NCBI RefSeq assembly: GCF_040957575.1
Contig: NZ_CP162601.1
Location: forward strand, 2,232,001 to 2,296,000
Origin: Vibrio sp. HB236076
GTDB taxonomy: Bacteria > Pseudomonadota > Gammaproteobacteria > Enterobacterales > Vibrionaceae
Direction: 5' to 3'
Length of the DNA stretch: 64,000 bases
Shown: positions 38,345 to 47,878 of the stretch, piece by piece
How positions within the stretch are numbered: the first letter of the stretch is position 1
How the letters are laid out: the number at the start of each line of letters is the position of its first letter
Position numbers and translations under genes: made by a program
The notes under the pieces: model-generated
Database searches by the model: none
The model's input: the letters and a program-made list of their open reading frames with translations, nothing else
Told to the model about the DNA's origin: nothing

Positions 38345-38959
38345 GTGACTAAACCAATTTCGCTTTGGCTTTGCACCGCACTCATCGTCTTGATCGCCGG
38401 TTGTAGCACGCTTCCCAGTACTCACACCAGTGTTGAATGGCAACAACATCAACAACGCCTCAACACCATTAAACACTTTAAAGTCGCCGGTAAACTAGGC
38501 TATATCTCACCCGAAGAGCGACAAAATTTGAATTTTTTCTGGCAGCATCAGCCACAACAAAGTCAGCTGAGGCTAACGACGTTTTTAGGGCAAACGGTGA
38601 TGAAACTGACCATCACGCCTGAGCAAGCCACCTTAATTGATTACGATGGAAACCAGCATCGCGCCAAAGACGTCGATCAGTTGATGTGGCAAATGACCGG
38701 TTTAAACATTCCCGTGTCTTCCTTACCACATTGGCTGCTCGGCTTACCTCAAGGCGATGAGTCGTTCACTCTTAACTCACAAAATACTCTGGCCACCTTA
38801 GCCACTCAATCGACATCGCAGCCATGGCAGGCAAAATATCAGCTATACACCGACGTGAATGGCCCTGAGTTTACCTTGCCTTTACCCAGTCGCTTGACGA
38901 TCTTACAAGGTGAGATCAAAATCAACCTACAGGTCAATCAGTGGACCCTACTGCCATGA
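38345..38959 (+). CDS. lolB: outer-membrane lipoprotein receptor LolB
   Basis: 204 aa, starting with GTG. The lipobox LIAGC places the lipidated cysteine at residue 20. The rest fits LolB, which accepts lipoproteins from LolA and inserts them in the outer membrane. Order hemA (divergent)-lolB-ispE-prs is the standard one in gammaproteobacteria. Its TGA stop overlaps an ATG (38956) that opens the ispE frame. Confidence 0.93.
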   Translation: MTKPISLWLCTALIVLIAGCSTLPSTHTSVEWQQHQQRLNTIKHFKVAGKLGYISPEERQNLNFFWQHQPQQSQLRLTTFLGQTVMKLTITPEQATLIDYDGNQHRAKDVDQLMWQMTGLNIPVSSLPHWLLGLPQGDESFTLNSQNTLATLATQSTSQPWQAKYQLYTDVNGPEFTLPLPSRLTILQGEIKINLQVNQWTLLP

Positions 38960-39066
38960 TCCGCACCTCCCCTATCATCACCCAAAACAGCATGAGTAAT
39001 AAAAGCGGCGCACTGTGTGAAAGCAAGGCGCCCGCCAGTAAAGTCGATAGCCTCAATAACAACGCA

Positions 39067-39943
39067 ATGATCAGTGACACAACGGTGTGGCCGTCCCCGG
39101 CTAAACTCAACTTATTTCTCTATATCAACGGCCAACAGGACAACGGGTATCACGAGTTGCAGACGTTGTTTCAATTTCTCGACTACGGTGACACCATGAC
39201 GATCACCGCCAACCATCGTCAGTCGATCACCCTAAGTCCAGAGTTACCGGGAGTGAAAACCGTAGATAACTTAATCTGGCGCGCCGCGATGGCCCTAAAA
39301 AAACACACGGGCTGCCCTTATGGTGCTCATATCCATATTGATAAAGTCTTACCCATGGGAGGAGGGATTGGCGGCGGCTCCTCTAATGCGGCAACGGCAT
39401 TGGTCGCACTCAACTTTTTATGGCAACTCAACCTCAGTGATGACGAACTCGCTGAAATTGGTTTGTCTCTAGGCGCGGATGTTCCGGTTTTTGTCAAAGG
39501 CCATGCCGCCTTTGCCGAAGGCGTCGGGGAAAAACTGACGGCAGCAGAACCCCAAGAACATCATTACCTCGTCATCAAGCCTGATGTCAGTATCGCTACT
39601 GTCGATATTTTTACGCATCGCGAATTAACTCGTGATACACCCAAGCGTTCCCTGGCCGCATTGCTCAATCGAGAATACGAAAACGATTGCGAAAAAATTG
39701 TGCGATTGCTTTATCCAGAGGTTGATAAGCAACTTTCTTGGCTGCTACAATACGCGCCGTCAAGATTGACGGGTACCGGCTCTTGCGTGTTCGGTGAATT
39801 TTCATCGCGAATTAACGCCCAAACCGTGTATAATGCCCTCAATGATAATGTTTCGGCTTTTGTTGCTAAAGGATGCAATATCTCGCCACTCAAAGAAACA
39901 TTGGCGAATTATCAAAAACAATTTGCCCCCCCAACCCATTTAA
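39067..39943 (+). CDS. ispE: 4-diphosphocytidyl-2-C-methyl-D-erythritol kinase, frame open into prs
   Basis: GHMP kinase of the non-mevalonate isoprenoid pathway: [12 protein letters not shown] at the N terminus, ATP loop [16 protein letters not shown]-terminal LTGTGSCVF. The ATG at 39067 matches the usual N terminus, but upstream in-frame starts exist, including 38956, which overlaps the lolB stop as ATGA; none has a strong ribosome binding site. Oddly, there is no stop: the frame passes through a seven-C run (39926-39932) and 40 further bases straight into prs. One C fewer would give FAPQPI and a TAA at 39941-39943, the end used here. Either a real fusion, a frameshift, or a sequencing error. 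Confidence 0.85.
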
Positions 39944-39972
39944 AAACTGGACGCAACCCTGAGGTTTCCACC

Positions 39973-40920
39973 GTGCCTGATATGAAGCTATTTGCTGGTA
40001 ATGCCACACCCGAACTAGCCCAACGTATTGCAGATCGTCTTTACATTTCCCTTGGTGATGCAACGGTTTCGCGCTTTTCTGATGGCGAAGTCGCTGTACA
40101 AATCAACGAAAATGTCCGTGGTAGTGATGTCTTTATCATTCAATCTACCTGTGCACCCACTAACGACAACCTCATGGAATTGGTTGTTATGATTGACGCG
40201 ATGCGCCGTGCTTCTGCAGGCCGTATCACTGCGGTAATCCCTTACTTTGGCTACGCTCGTCAAGACCGCCGTGTGCGCTCTGCCCGTGTGCCAATCACAG
40301 CAAAAGTTGTTGCCGATTTCCTTTCCAACGTCGGAGTTGACCGCGTTTTAACCATCGACCTTCACGCAGAGCAAATTCAAGGGTTCTTTGATGTACCAGT
40401 AGACAACATCTTCGGTACGCCCGTGCTACTTGAAGACATGAAAGCACGTGATCTAGAAGATCCTGTGGTTGTATCCCCCGATCTCGGTGGCGTGGTACGT
40501 GCTCGTGCAACGGCAAAAGCCTTGGGGGACGTCGACATTGCGATTGTCGACAAACGCCGCCCACGCGCAAATGTCTCTGAAGTCATGCATCTTATCGGTG
40601 ACGTTAAAGACCGCGATTGTGTCATTGTTGATGATATGATCGACACAGGTGGTACTTTATGTAAAGCCGCTGAAGCATTAAAAAACCGCGGAGCAAAACG
40701 CGTGTTTGCTTATGCAACCCACGCGGTTTTCTCTGGCAACGCCGCAGAAATTCTCGGTGGCTCTGTGCTTGACCAAGTGATTATTACTGACTCGATCACC
40801 CTGTCGCCCAAAATGGCAGCAACGGGGAAAGTCACTCAATTAACACTTTCAACTATGTTGGCTGAAGCGATTCGCCGCATTAGTAATGAAGAGTCAATCT
40901 CAGCCATGTTCAACCAATAA
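39973..40920 (+). CDS. prs: ribose-phosphate pyrophosphokinase (PRPP synthase)
   Basis: 315 aa from a GTG start with GAGG upstream, the same length and start type as E. coli Prs. Makes PRPP from ribose 5-phosphate and ATP. Motifs [16 protein letters not shown], the ATP-binding [16 protein letters not shown] and the PRPP loop DDMIDTGGT are intact. Because ispE lacks a stop, the same frame could also yield an IspE-Prs fusion of about 650 residues; independent initiation at this GTG is more likely. Confidence 0.95.
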   Translation: MPDMKLFAGNATPELAQRIADRLYISLGDATVSRFSDGEVAVQINENVRGSDVFIIQSTCAPTNDNLMELVVMIDAMRRASAGRITAVIPYFGYARQDRRVRSARVPITAKVVADFLSNVGVDRVLTIDLHAEQIQGFFDVPVDNIFGTPVLLEDMKARDLEDPVVVSPDLGGVVRARATAKALGDVDIAIVDKRRPRANVSEVMHLIGDVKDRDCVIVDDMIDTGGTLCKAAEALKNRGAKRVFAYATHAVFSGNAAEILGGSVLDQVIITDSITLSPKMAATGKVTQLTLSTMLAEAIRRISNEESISAMFNQ

Positions 40921-40946
40921 TTTGCTTCCACGCACCAATTGGATTG

Positions 40947-40979
40947 AAAAAAGCCACTTCATGCGAAGTGGCTTTTTTG
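40947..40979. terminator. intrinsic terminator of prs
   Basis: AAAAAAGCCACTTC / GAAGTGGCTTTTTT with a four-base loop. Confidence 0.92.
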
Positions 40980-41057
40980 TTTATCCCACTGCCTCGCACG
41001 ATTCGATTGTTCTATGCTATGATACGGCGCTTTTAAAAATTCGATAGGGAGCTTTTC

Positions 41058-41648
41058 TTGAGTCATTCAATAAAACTATTGGTCGGGCTGGCAAACCCGG
41101 GTCTCGAATACCAAAGAACCCGTCACAACGCGGGAGCTTGGGTAGTGGAAGAGCTCGCTCGTGTTCATGGCAGCCCATTAAAAGAAGAAAGTAAATTTTT
41201 TGGTTTGACAGGGCGAATTTCTCTTAACGGGGGCGATCTGAGACTGTTAATCCCAACGACATACATGAACTTGTCTGGGAAATCGATTGCCGCTTTAGCG
41301 AATTTTTATCAAATCAAGCCAGAGGAAATCATGATTGCTCACGATGAGCTCGACCTTCCTCCAGGCGTTGCTAAGTTTAAGAAAGGCGGTGGACACGGCG
41401 GTCACAATGGATTGCGTGATACAATTAGTAAACTGGCAAATAACAAAGAATTTTACCGATTGCGCCTTGGCATTGGTCATCCTGGCCACAAAGATAAAGT
41501 CGCGGGGTATGTTCTTGGCAAAGCACCGACTAAAGAACAAGAATGTATTGACGCAGCCGTTGATGAAGCGGTTCGCTGTCTTGATATTTTAATAAAAGAT
41601 GGACTAGAAAAAGCGCAAAATCGCTTGCATACGTTCAAAGCTGAATAA
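41058..41648 (+). CDS. pth: peptidyl-tRNA hydrolase
   Basis: 196 aa starting at TTG with GGGAG upstream. Recycles peptidyl-tRNA dropped from ribosomes. Conserved residues: Asn and His in [14 protein letters not shown], the MNLSG loop, catalytic Asp in HDELDLPPG, and [11 protein letters not shown]. Ten bases before ychF, the usual pth-ychF pair. Confidence 0.96.
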   Translation: MSHSIKLLVGLANPGLEYQRTRHNAGAWVVEELARVHGSPLKEESKFFGLTGRISLNGGDLRLLIPTTYMNLSGKSIAALANFYQIKPEEIMIAHDELDLPPGVAKFKKGGGHGGHNGLRDTISKLANNKEFYRLRLGIGHPGHKDKVAGYVLGKAPTKEQECIDAAVDEAVRCLDILIKDGLEKAQNRLHTFKAE

Positions 41649-41658
41649 GGTTTATATC

Positions 41659-42750
41659 ATGGGTTTTAAATGTGGGATTGTTGGCCTACCCAACGTAGGT
41701 AAATCAACACTTTTTAATGCACTGACCAAAGCAGGTATCGAAGCTGCTAATTTCCCTTTTTGTACTATTGAGCCAAACACAGGGGTCGTACCTGTGCCCG
41801 ATCTGCGATTGGACGCACTGGCCAATATCGTTAACCCACAGAAAGTCATACCGACAACCATGGAGTTTGTCGACATTGCGGGTTTGGTAGCAGGCGCATC
41901 ACGCGGCGAAGGTCTGGGCAACAAATTTTTGGCCAACATTCGTGAAACCGATGCCATTGGCCATGTTGTTCGCTGTTTTGAGAACGACAATATCGTTCAC
42001 GTTGCGGGCAAAGTTTCACCTATCGAAGATATCGAAGTGATCAACCTCGAGTTGGCTCTAGCGGACTTGGACAGCTGCGAGCGCGCGATGCAACGCCAAG
42101 CCAAAAAAGCCAAAGGTGGTGACAAAGACGCAAAATTTGAGATCAGCGTTCTTGAAAAACTACTTCCCGTTCTGACTGAAGGTGGTTCTGCTCGCACTGT
42201 TGAGCTAACCAAAGAAGAACTTGCTGCGATTCATTACCTTAATTTCTTAACTCTAAAACCGACCATGTACATTGCCAATGTCAATGAAGACGGTTTTGAC
42301 GATAACCCGTATCTTGATGCAGTACGTGAGTTTGCCGCCAAAGAAAACAATGTTGTTGTTCCTGTCTGTGCAGCCATTGAATCAGAAATGGCTGAACTTG
42401 AAGACGATGAAAGAGAAGAATTCTTAGCGGATCTCGGCATTGAAGAGCCAGGGCTCAATCGCGTGATTCGCGCGGGTTATGAACTGCTTAATTTACACAC
42501 TTATTTCACCGCTGGTGTCAAAGAAGTCCGTGCTTGGACTATCCCGGTTGGTGCAACAGCACCGAACGCCGCAGGGAAAATCCACACTGACTTCGAAAAA
42601 GGCTTTATCCGAGCTGAAGTTGTCGGCTACGACGATTTCATTCAGTTCAATGGCGAAAGTGGTGCAAAAGAAGCCGGCAAATGGCGCTTAGAAGGTAAAG
42701 AGTACATTGTCAAAGACGGCGATGTGGTTCACTTCCGTTTTAACGTTTAA
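41659..42750 (+). CDS. ychF: YchF/OLA1-type redox-regulated ATPase
   Basis: 363 aa. Obg-family P-loop GLPNVGKST at residues 8-16, then a helical insert and a C-terminal TGS domain (ARTWTIPVG-type region to the end). Binds ribosomes and prefers ATP over GTP. Second gene of the pth-ychF pair, followed by a terminator. Confidence 0.96.
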   Translation: MGFKCGIVGLPNVGKSTLFNALTKAGIEAANFPFCTIEPNTGVVPVPDLRLDALANIVNPQKVIPTTMEFVDIAGLVAGASRGEGLGNKFLANIRETDAIGHVVRCFENDNIVHVAGKVSPIEDIEVINLELALADLDSCERAMQRQAKKAKGGDKDAKFEISVLEKLLPVLTEGGSARTVELTKEELAAIHYLNFLTLKPTMYIANVNEDGFDDNPYLDAVREFAAKENNVVVPVCAAIESEMAELEDDEREEFLADLGIEEPGLNRVIRAGYELLNLHTYFTAGVKEVRAWTIPVGATAPNAAGKIHTDFEKGFIRAEVVGYDDFIQFNGESGAKEAGKWRLEGKEYIVKDGDVVHFRFNV

Positions 42751-42774
42751 TTTTTCTTCTTCGGCATGAATTGT

Positions 42775-42803
42775 AAAAGCCAGTCTCGGGACTGGCTTTT
42801 TTC
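42775..42803 (+). terminator. intrinsic terminator of pth-ychF
   Basis: AAAAGCCAGTC / GACTGGCTTTT with a TCGG tetraloop and T-run. Confidence 0.9.
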
Positions 42804-42938
42804 TATTTCAATTTCAGTAACCTGCAATTAACCATTCCCACACCAGCCACAATAACACCAGTTTTTGATCACAAACACGCCCCTTTGTACAAAAAGAAAC
42901 CGAACGGTCGATTTATCTAAATTTATCTAAAAAAACTA

Positions 42939-42967
42939 TTGACGCTTTGCACTCATATCCGCATAAT
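42939..42967 (+). promoter_or_regulatory. promoter of the Met-Leu-Gln tRNA cluster
   Basis: TTGACG, 17 bases, CATAAT, then a GC-rich discriminator GCGCTCC as in stringently controlled tRNA promoters. It starts 77 bases before the first tRNA. Confidence 0.82.
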
Positions 42968-43015
42968 GCGCTCCGTTCCCAGCGAGACGGCAAGGTTTCA
43001 AAAGGAAGTAAAAAT

Positions 43016-43092
43016 GGCTACGTAGCTCAGTTGGTTAGAGCACATCACTCATAATGATGGGGTCACAGGTTCGAATCCCGTCGTAGCCACCA
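43016..43092 (+). tRNA. tRNA-Met (elongator, CAU), copy 1
   Basis: 77 bases with CCA; acceptor GGCTACG / CGTAGCC, anticodon CAT. First gene of the cluster. Confidence 0.96.
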
Positions 43093-43130
43093 TTTCCTAA
43101 ATGCTTTATTTCAAAGTATTTAGGAAATAT

Positions 43131-43215
43131 GCGGAAGTGGCGGAATTGGTAGACGCACCAGATTTAGGTTCTGGCGCCGCAAGGTGTGAGAGTTCAAGTC
43201 TCTCCTTCCGCACCA
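43131..43215 (+). tRNA. tRNA-Leu (UAG), copy 1
   Basis: 85 bases with CCA and a long variable arm; acceptor GCGGAAG / CTTCCGC, anticodon TAG. Confidence 0.96.
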
Positions 43216-43242
43216 TATTGAGTTAACGAAAGTTAACGCTGT

Positions 43243-43317
43243 AGGGCTATCGCCAAGCGGTAAGGCAGCGGCTTTTGATGCCGCCATTCCCTGGTTCGAA
43301 TCCAGGTAGCCCTGCCA
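43243..43317 (+). tRNA. tRNA-Gln (UUG), copy 1
   Basis: 75 bases with CCA; acceptor AGGGCTA / TAGCCCT, anticodon TTG. A GAAA-loop hairpin (TTAAC / GTTAA) stands in the spacer before it. Confidence 0.96.
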
Positions 43318-43352
43318 TTTTATTTAAAGTGAACAATAACTTGAAAAAGTGG

Positions 43353-43381
43353 TTGTCACTCAGTGAGAGAATCGCTATATT
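43353..43381 (+). promoter_or_regulatory. possible internal promoter of the tRNA cluster
   Basis: TTGTCA, exactly 17 bases, TATATT, in the longest spacer of the cluster and 15 bases before the second tRNA-Met. It would make the right-hand eleven tRNAs a second unit. Confidence 0.6.
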
Positions 43382-43396
43382 ATCTCGCTCAAAGTT

Positions 43397-43473
43397 GGCT
43401 ACGTAGCTCAGTTGGTTAGAGCACATCACTCATAATGATGGGGTCACAGGTTCGAATCCCGTCGTAGCCACCA
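43397..43473 (+). tRNA. tRNA-Met (elongator, CAU), copy 2
   Basis: Identical to copy 1 over 77 bases; first gene after the internal promoter. Confidence 0.96.
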
Positions 43474-43519
43474 TTACAATCGTTTCTGATCAAAATATTG
43501 ATGAGCAACGTAAAAACAT

Positions 43520-43604
43520 GCGGAAGTGGCGGAATTGGTAGACGCACCAGATTTAGGTTCTGGCGCCGCAAGGTGTGAGAGTTCAAGTCTCTCCTTCCGC
43601 ACCA
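43520..43604 (+). tRNA. tRNA-Leu (UAG), copy 2
   Basis: Same 85-base sequence as copy 1; start of the repeated Leu-Gln units. Confidence 0.96.
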
Positions 43605-43636
43605 TGTTTTAAGACTAACGAAAGTTAGCGCTGTGT

Positions 43637-43711
43637 AGGGCTATCGCCAAGCGGTAAGGCAGCGGCTTTTGATGCCGCCATTCCCTGGTTCGAATCCAGG
43701 TAGCCCTGCCA
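43637..43711 (+). tRNA. tRNA-Gln (UUG), copy 2
   Basis: Same sequence as copy 1; preceded by the hairpin CTAAC-GAAA-GTTAG. Confidence 0.96.
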
Positions 43712-43761
43712 TTTTTTACAACGTTATTGTTTTTCGCTACAAAACGGTAACTACAAATGAT

Positions 43762-43846
43762 GCGGAAGTGGCGGAATTGGTAGACGCACCAGATTTAGGT
43801 TCTGGCGCCGCAAGGTGTGAGAGTTCAAGTCTCTCCTTCCGCACCA
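43762..43846 (+). tRNA. tRNA-Leu (UAG), copy 3
   Basis: Same sequence; 242 bases after copy 2. Confidence 0.96.
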
Positions 43847-43880
43847 TACTTTTTAAGTCTAACGAAAGTTAGCGCTGTGT

Positions 43881-43955
43881 AGGGCTATCGCCAAGCGGTA
43901 AGGCAGCGGCTTTTGATGCCGCCATTCCCTGGTTCGAATCCAGGTAGCCCTGCCA
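43881..43955 (+). tRNA. tRNA-Gln (UUG), copy 3
   Basis: Same sequence, same upstream hairpin spacer. Confidence 0.96.
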
Positions 43956-44004
43956 TTATCACAACGTTATTGTTTTTCGCTACAAAACAGTAACTACAAA
44001 TGAT

Positions 44005-44089
44005 GCGGAAGTGGCGGAATTGGTAGACGCACCAGATTTAGGTTCTGGCGCCGCAAGGTGTGAGAGTTCAAGTCTCTCCTTCCGCACCA
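44005..44089 (+). tRNA. tRNA-Leu (UAG), copy 4
   Basis: Same sequence; exactly 243 bases after copy 3. Confidence 0.96.
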
Positions 44090-44123
44090 TACTTTTTAAG
44101 TCTAACGAAAGTTAGCGCTGTGT

Positions 44124-44198
44124 AGGGCTATCGCCAAGCGGTAAGGCAGCGGCTTTTGATGCCGCCATTCCCTGGTTCGAATCCAGGTAGCCCTGCCA
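44124..44198 (+). tRNA. tRNA-Gln (UUG), copy 4
   Basis: Same sequence; exactly 243 bases after copy 3. Confidence 0.96.
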
Positions 44199-44247
44199 TT
44201 TTTACAACGTTATTGTTTTTCGCTACAAAACAGTAACTACAAATGAT

Positions 44248-44332
44248 GCGGAAGTGGCGGAATTGGTAGACGCACCAGATTTAGGTTCTGGCGCCGCAAG
44301 GTGTGAGAGTTCAAGTCTCTCCTTCCGCACCA
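44248..44332 (+). tRNA. tRNA-Leu (UAG), copy 5
   Basis: Same sequence; exactly 243 bases after copy 4. Confidence 0.96.
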
Positions 44333-44346
44333 TACTTTTTTAGGTT

Positions 44347-44423
44347 GGCTACGTAGCTCAGTTGGTTAGAGCACATCACTCATAATGATGGGGTCACAGG
44401 TTCGAATCCCGTCGTAGCCACCA
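44347..44423 (+). tRNA. tRNA-Met (elongator, CAU), copy 3
   Basis: Identical to the other Met copies; only 14 bases after Leu copy 5. Confidence 0.96.
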
Positions 44424-44445
44424 TTAATTTGCTTAACAGCAATGT

Positions 44446-44520
44446 AGGGCTATCGCCAAGCGGTAAGGCAGCGGCTTTTGATGCCGCCATTCCCTGGTTC
44501 GAATCCAGGTAGCCCTGCCA
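44446..44520 (+). tRNA. tRNA-Gln (UUG), copy 5
   Basis: Same sequence as the other Gln copies, but without the GAAA hairpin in the spacer before it. Confidence 0.96.
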
Positions 44521-44569
44521 TTTTTACAACGTTATTGTATTTCGCTACAATACAGTAACTAAAAAACAT

Positions 44570-44654
44570 GCGGAAGTGGCGGAATTGGTAGACGCACCAG
44601 ATTTAGGTTCTGGCGCCGCAAGGTGTGAGAGTTCAAGTCTCTCCTTCCGCACCA
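44570..44654 (+). tRNA. tRNA-Leu (UAG), copy 6
   Basis: Same sequence; last tRNA of the cluster, followed by a terminator. Confidence 0.96.
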
Positions 44655-44658
44655 TATA

Positions 44659-44690
44659 AAAAAACCAGCTGATGCTGGTTTTTTTTCGCC
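44659..44690 (+). terminator. intrinsic terminator of the tRNA cluster
   Basis: AAAAAAACCAGC / GCTGGTTTTTTTT around TGAT, directly after the last tRNA-Leu. Confidence 0.92.
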
Positions 44691-44750
44691 TGCCTTTTCT
44701 GAAATACAACCATTTAAGCGACAAGCGAGCGATAGTCGATTCGCTTGCCT

Positions 44751-44905
44751 TATACCAATCTAACGAAATAGCTGGCCACCCTAGCGAGTTAAAAAATAAC
44801 TTGTAGAACACCGACTCACTGTCTTGTATTTATAAGCAAATAGGTTGCCTTGTTCTCATTTTTTTCTGCGTCATCCTTGACTACATACTCAATCAGATTG
44901 GTATA
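44751..44905. repeat. 155-bp inverted-repeat element (MITE-like)
   Basis: Perfect terminal inverted repeats TATACCAATCT / AGATTGGTATA around about 130 bases without a gene. The ends resemble those at 9041-9107. It occupies most of the gene-free stretch 44655-44989 between the tRNA terminator and ubiF. Confidence 0.7.
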
Positions 44906-44989
44906 TTTCATTCCCTCTCACGGCCCAACAAACTCACGCAAAGTAGAGGTAACCGATTGAATCAATTAACATCGCACTTTACCCGCGCC

Positions 44990-46144
44990 TCAATCTAAAC
45001 CAATCGCATACCTTAACACTTTACTTTTTACCGGCCCTGAATGATCGGCCGCGAGTAACAGGGAATTTCTCAATAATTTTAATGGCGAAAGCGTATTGCT
45101 AAACAAGGTATAAAAGACATCCATACCCGTTTGCATCACCATATTATCCGGTCGCCGACGCGCTTGATATTGTTGTAAGCACTGCGCTGTCATTCCCTGT
45201 GGTTCGCACAGTGACAACAAAACCTCAACATCTTTAAAGCCCAAATTAACGCCTTGTCCTGCTAAGGGGTTAATCGTATGGGCGGAATCGCCAACCAGAA
45301 CCGCTCGATGTCGCCAATAGCGCTGAGCATGACGTCGCGTTAACGGAAACGCCCCCCATTTGATAACCGTGACCTCACCGAGTTCGTCGGGAAATTCAGC
45401 GCAGATTTCTCGCTGTAAAGCGCTGCCACTCATCGAGCACAATTGCTGAATTCGCTCCGGGCTGTCATACCACACAAGCGAAGCTTGCTGACCAGGCAAA
45501 GGCAAAAAAGAACGCGGCCCATTGGGGGTAAATTGCTGCCAAGTGATGTCTTGTTGCGGTAATTCGGTGGTGACATGGATCAGCATGCATCGCTGGCGAT
45601 AATCCCAATCGGTGCTGCCGATGTGAGACCACTGCCGGACTTTAGAGTGCGCTCCATCGGCGCCGACAACCCAAGAGGCGCGAAGCGATTGACCGGAGGT
45701 TAAACCAATGTCAGCGTGATTATCGTGATAAGACAGAGTCGCTAACTGATCGGGGCAGAACACAGTCAAATTAGGGTATTGGTCAAATTGCTGCCACAGC
45801 CCGTCTTGAATCAACGTATTTTCCACCATGTACCCCAATTGAGGCTCACCAATATCATCGCTGCTAAAACGAGTTCGACACCTAGGTGACTCCCACGTTT
45901 CCAGCCGACGATATGGACACAGGCGCCGGCTCTCAATATACGACCAAGCGCCCAATTGTTTCAGTAAAGCGACGGAGCGCAATGAAATAGCCGATACGCG
46001 CAGATCCATCTCTTGCTGCATGTCATAAGTCTGAGGCTGGGTGTTTTCGACCAGCGCTACGGACATTCCCTGCTTCGCTAGCCCTAACGCCATGGCAGCC
46101 CCAGTCATTCCACCGCCGATGACGGCTATATCGTATTGATCCAT
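44990..46144 (-). CDS. ubiF: 2-polyprenyl-3-methyl-6-methoxy-1,4-benzoquinone hydroxylase
   Basis: 384 aa FAD-dependent monooxygenase of the UbiH/UbiF/VisC family: GGGMTGAAMALGLA dinucleotide-binding motif at the N terminus, central VVGADGAHSKVRQW, and GDSAHTINPLAGQGVNLG for the second FAD site. UbiF is preferred over UbiH or UbiI because ubiF stands beside the Met/Leu/Gln tRNA cluster and miaB in E. coli, as here. It hydroxylates the ubiquinone ring. Divergent from miaB. Confidence 0.87.
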   Translation of the reverse strand: MDQYDIAVIGGGMTGAAMALGLAKQGMSVALVENTQPQTYDMQQEMDLRVSAISLRSVALLKQLGAWSYIESRRLCPYRRLETWESPRCRTRFSSDDIGEPQLGYMVENTLIQDGLWQQFDQYPNLTVFCPDQLATLSYHDNHADIGLTSGQSLRASWVVGADGAHSKVRQWSHIGSTDWDYRQRCMLIHVTTELPQQDITWQQFTPNGPRSFLPLPGQQASLVWYDSPERIQQLCSMSGSALQREICAEFPDELGEVTVIKWGAFPLTRRHAQRYWRHRAVLVGDSAHTINPLAGQGVNLGFKDVEVLLSLCEPQGMTAQCLQQYQARRRPDNMVMQTGMDVFYTLFSNTLSPLKLLRNSLLLAADHSGPVKSKVLRYAIGLD

Positions 46145-46388
46145 CGTATGTTTTACTCTGTTGACTCTTTAGTGATATTGTACGTCTTCTCACCTAAAAT
46201 CGCACCATCAGCCGATCAAGTTTATTGTCAATCACATTTGACAAACAGAACAATCGCGTCTATTTCACACAATACTGGTCAGTCGGTTTTGAAAGCAGTA
46301 CAATACGCGGCTTACTGCAATATGAGCAGCTATACTTGAAGCGCAAGCTTCACTATCTGTAACAAACAACTGAACGAGCGAAAGTGAG

Positions 46389-47813
46389 ATGAGTAAGAAA
46401 CTGCTAATAAAAACCTGGGGCTGCCAGATGAACGAATACGATTCATCCAAAATGGCTGACTTGCTTAATGCTTCAAATGGTTACGAGCTAACAGAAGAGC
46501 CTGAGGAAGCAGACGTATTATTACTTAACACCTGTTCAATTCGTGAAAAAGCTCAAGAGAAAGTTTTCCACCAATTGGGCCGTTGGAAAACATTAAAAGA
46601 CAAGAAACCCAATGTCGTCATTGGTGTGGGTGGCTGTGTTGCAACTCAAGAAGGCGATCACATTCGCGATCGCGCCCCGTATGTCGACGTCATTTTTGGC
46701 CCGCAAACCTTGCACCGCCTACCAGAAATGATCAAACAATCACAAAGTGATTCGGCTCCGGTTATGGACATCTCTTTCCCAGAAATCGAAAAGTTTGACC
46801 GTCTACCAGAACCGCGTGCTGAAGGCGCGACGGCCTTTGTTTCGATTATGGAAGGCTGCTCTAAATACTGTACTTATTGCGTGGTACCTTACACTCGTGG
46901 TGAAGAAGTTAGCCGCCCGATGGATGATGTGCTGTTCGAAATTGCTCAACTCGCAGAACAAGGGGTTCGCGAAGTGAACTTACTGGGCCAAAACGTCAAC
47001 GCTTATCGCGGCCCAACTCACGATGGTGAGATTTGCTCATTTGCAGAGCTATTGCGCTTAGTCGCGTCTATCGATGGTATCGATCGCATTCGCTTTACCA
47101 CCAGCCACCCCCTTGAGTTTACCGACGACATTATCGCCGTTTACGAAGATACGCCAGAATTAGTTAGCTTCTTGCACCTACCGGTACAAAGCGGCTCAGA
47201 TCGTATTTTGACGATGATGAAGCGCCCACACACAGGCCTTGAGTACAAATCGATCATACGCAAACTGCGCAAAGCACGTCCTGATATTCAAATCAGCTCT
47301 GACTTTATTGTCGGCTTCCCTGGTGAATCGGATAAGGATTTCCAGGATACGATGAAACTGATTCGCGATGTTGACTTTGATATGAGCTTTAGCTTTATCT
47401 TCTCAGCGCGTCCTGGTACACCCGCAGCGGATTACCCGTGCGACTTGAGCGAACAAACCAAGAAAGAACGCCTGTATGAGTTACAACAAACCATTAACCA
47501 ACAAGCAATGCGTTACTCACGCTTGATGATGAACACAGAGCAACGTATCTTAGTTGAAGGGCCATCGAAGAAAAACTTGATGGAATTGCGCGGCCGTACA
47601 GAGAACAACCGCGTAGTCAATTTTGAGGGCCCGGCAGAGCTGATCGGTCAATTTGTCGACGTGAAGATTGTCGACGTTTTCCCTAACTCTCTGCGCGGTG
47701 AACTGCTGCGCACCGAAAAAGATATGGACTTGCGCGTCGTTGTTTCTCCATCGCAAATGATGGAACGCACTCGTCGCGAAGATGAACTTGGGGTAGCAAC
47801 ATTTACGCCTTAA
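46389..47813 (+). CDS. miaB: tRNA-2-methylthio-N6-isopentenyladenosine synthase MiaB
   Basis: 474 aa. UPF0004 domain with CGC-type cysteines ([26 protein letters not shown]), radical-SAM motif CSKYCTYC, and a C-terminal TRAM domain. Adds the methylthio group to A37 of tRNAs reading UNN codons, including those that read Leu codons. Start of the miaB-ybeZ-ybeY-corC-lnt series. Confidence 0.97.
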   Translation: MSKKLLIKTWGCQMNEYDSSKMADLLNASNGYELTEEPEEADVLLLNTCSIREKAQEKVFHQLGRWKTLKDKKPNVVIGVGGCVATQEGDHIRDRAPYVDVIFGPQTLHRLPEMIKQSQSDSAPVMDISFPEIEKFDRLPEPRAEGATAFVSIMEGCSKYCTYCVVPYTRGEEVSRPMDDVLFEIAQLAEQGVREVNLLGQNVNAYRGPTHDGEICSFAELLRLVASIDGIDRIRFTTSHPLEFTDDIIAVYEDTPELVSFLHLPVQSGSDRILTMMKRPHTGLEYKSIIRKLRKARPDIQISSDFIVGFPGESDKDFQDTMKLIRDVDFDMSFSFIFSARPGTPAADYPCDLSEQTKKERLYELQQTINQQAMRYSRLMMNTEQRILVEGPSKKNLMELRGRTENNRVVNFEGPAELIGQFVDVKIVDVFPNSLRGELLRTEKDMDLRVVVSPSQMMERTRREDELGVATFTP

Positions 47814-47829
47814 GCTTACTGAACTGCTG

Positions 47830-47853
47830 GGAGCCCGGTCTCAATCGGGCTCC
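47830..47853 (+). other. hairpin in the miaB-ybeZ gap
   Basis: GGAGCCCG / CGGGCTCC with an eight-base loop and no T-run after it. Too weak for a terminator by itself; it may be a processing or mRNA stability element. Confidence 0.4.
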
Positions 47854-47878
47854 ACACTTGGCTAATTGAGAGGCAACA

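Larger units (their letters stand above)
43520..44332 (+). repeat. tandem Leu-Gln tRNA units of about 243 bp
   Basis: Three full tRNA-Leu/spacer/tRNA-Gln/spacer units plus a fourth Leu. Spacers are nearly identical from 43720 on. The Gln-to-Leu spacer folds as GTTATTGTTTT / AAAACAGTAAC and the Leu-to-Gln spacer as CTAAC-GAAA-GTTAG. Confidence 0.88.

Noticed and set aside
43669..43872. 67-codon frame across tRNA genes
   Set aside because: Frame runs through mature tRNA sequences.
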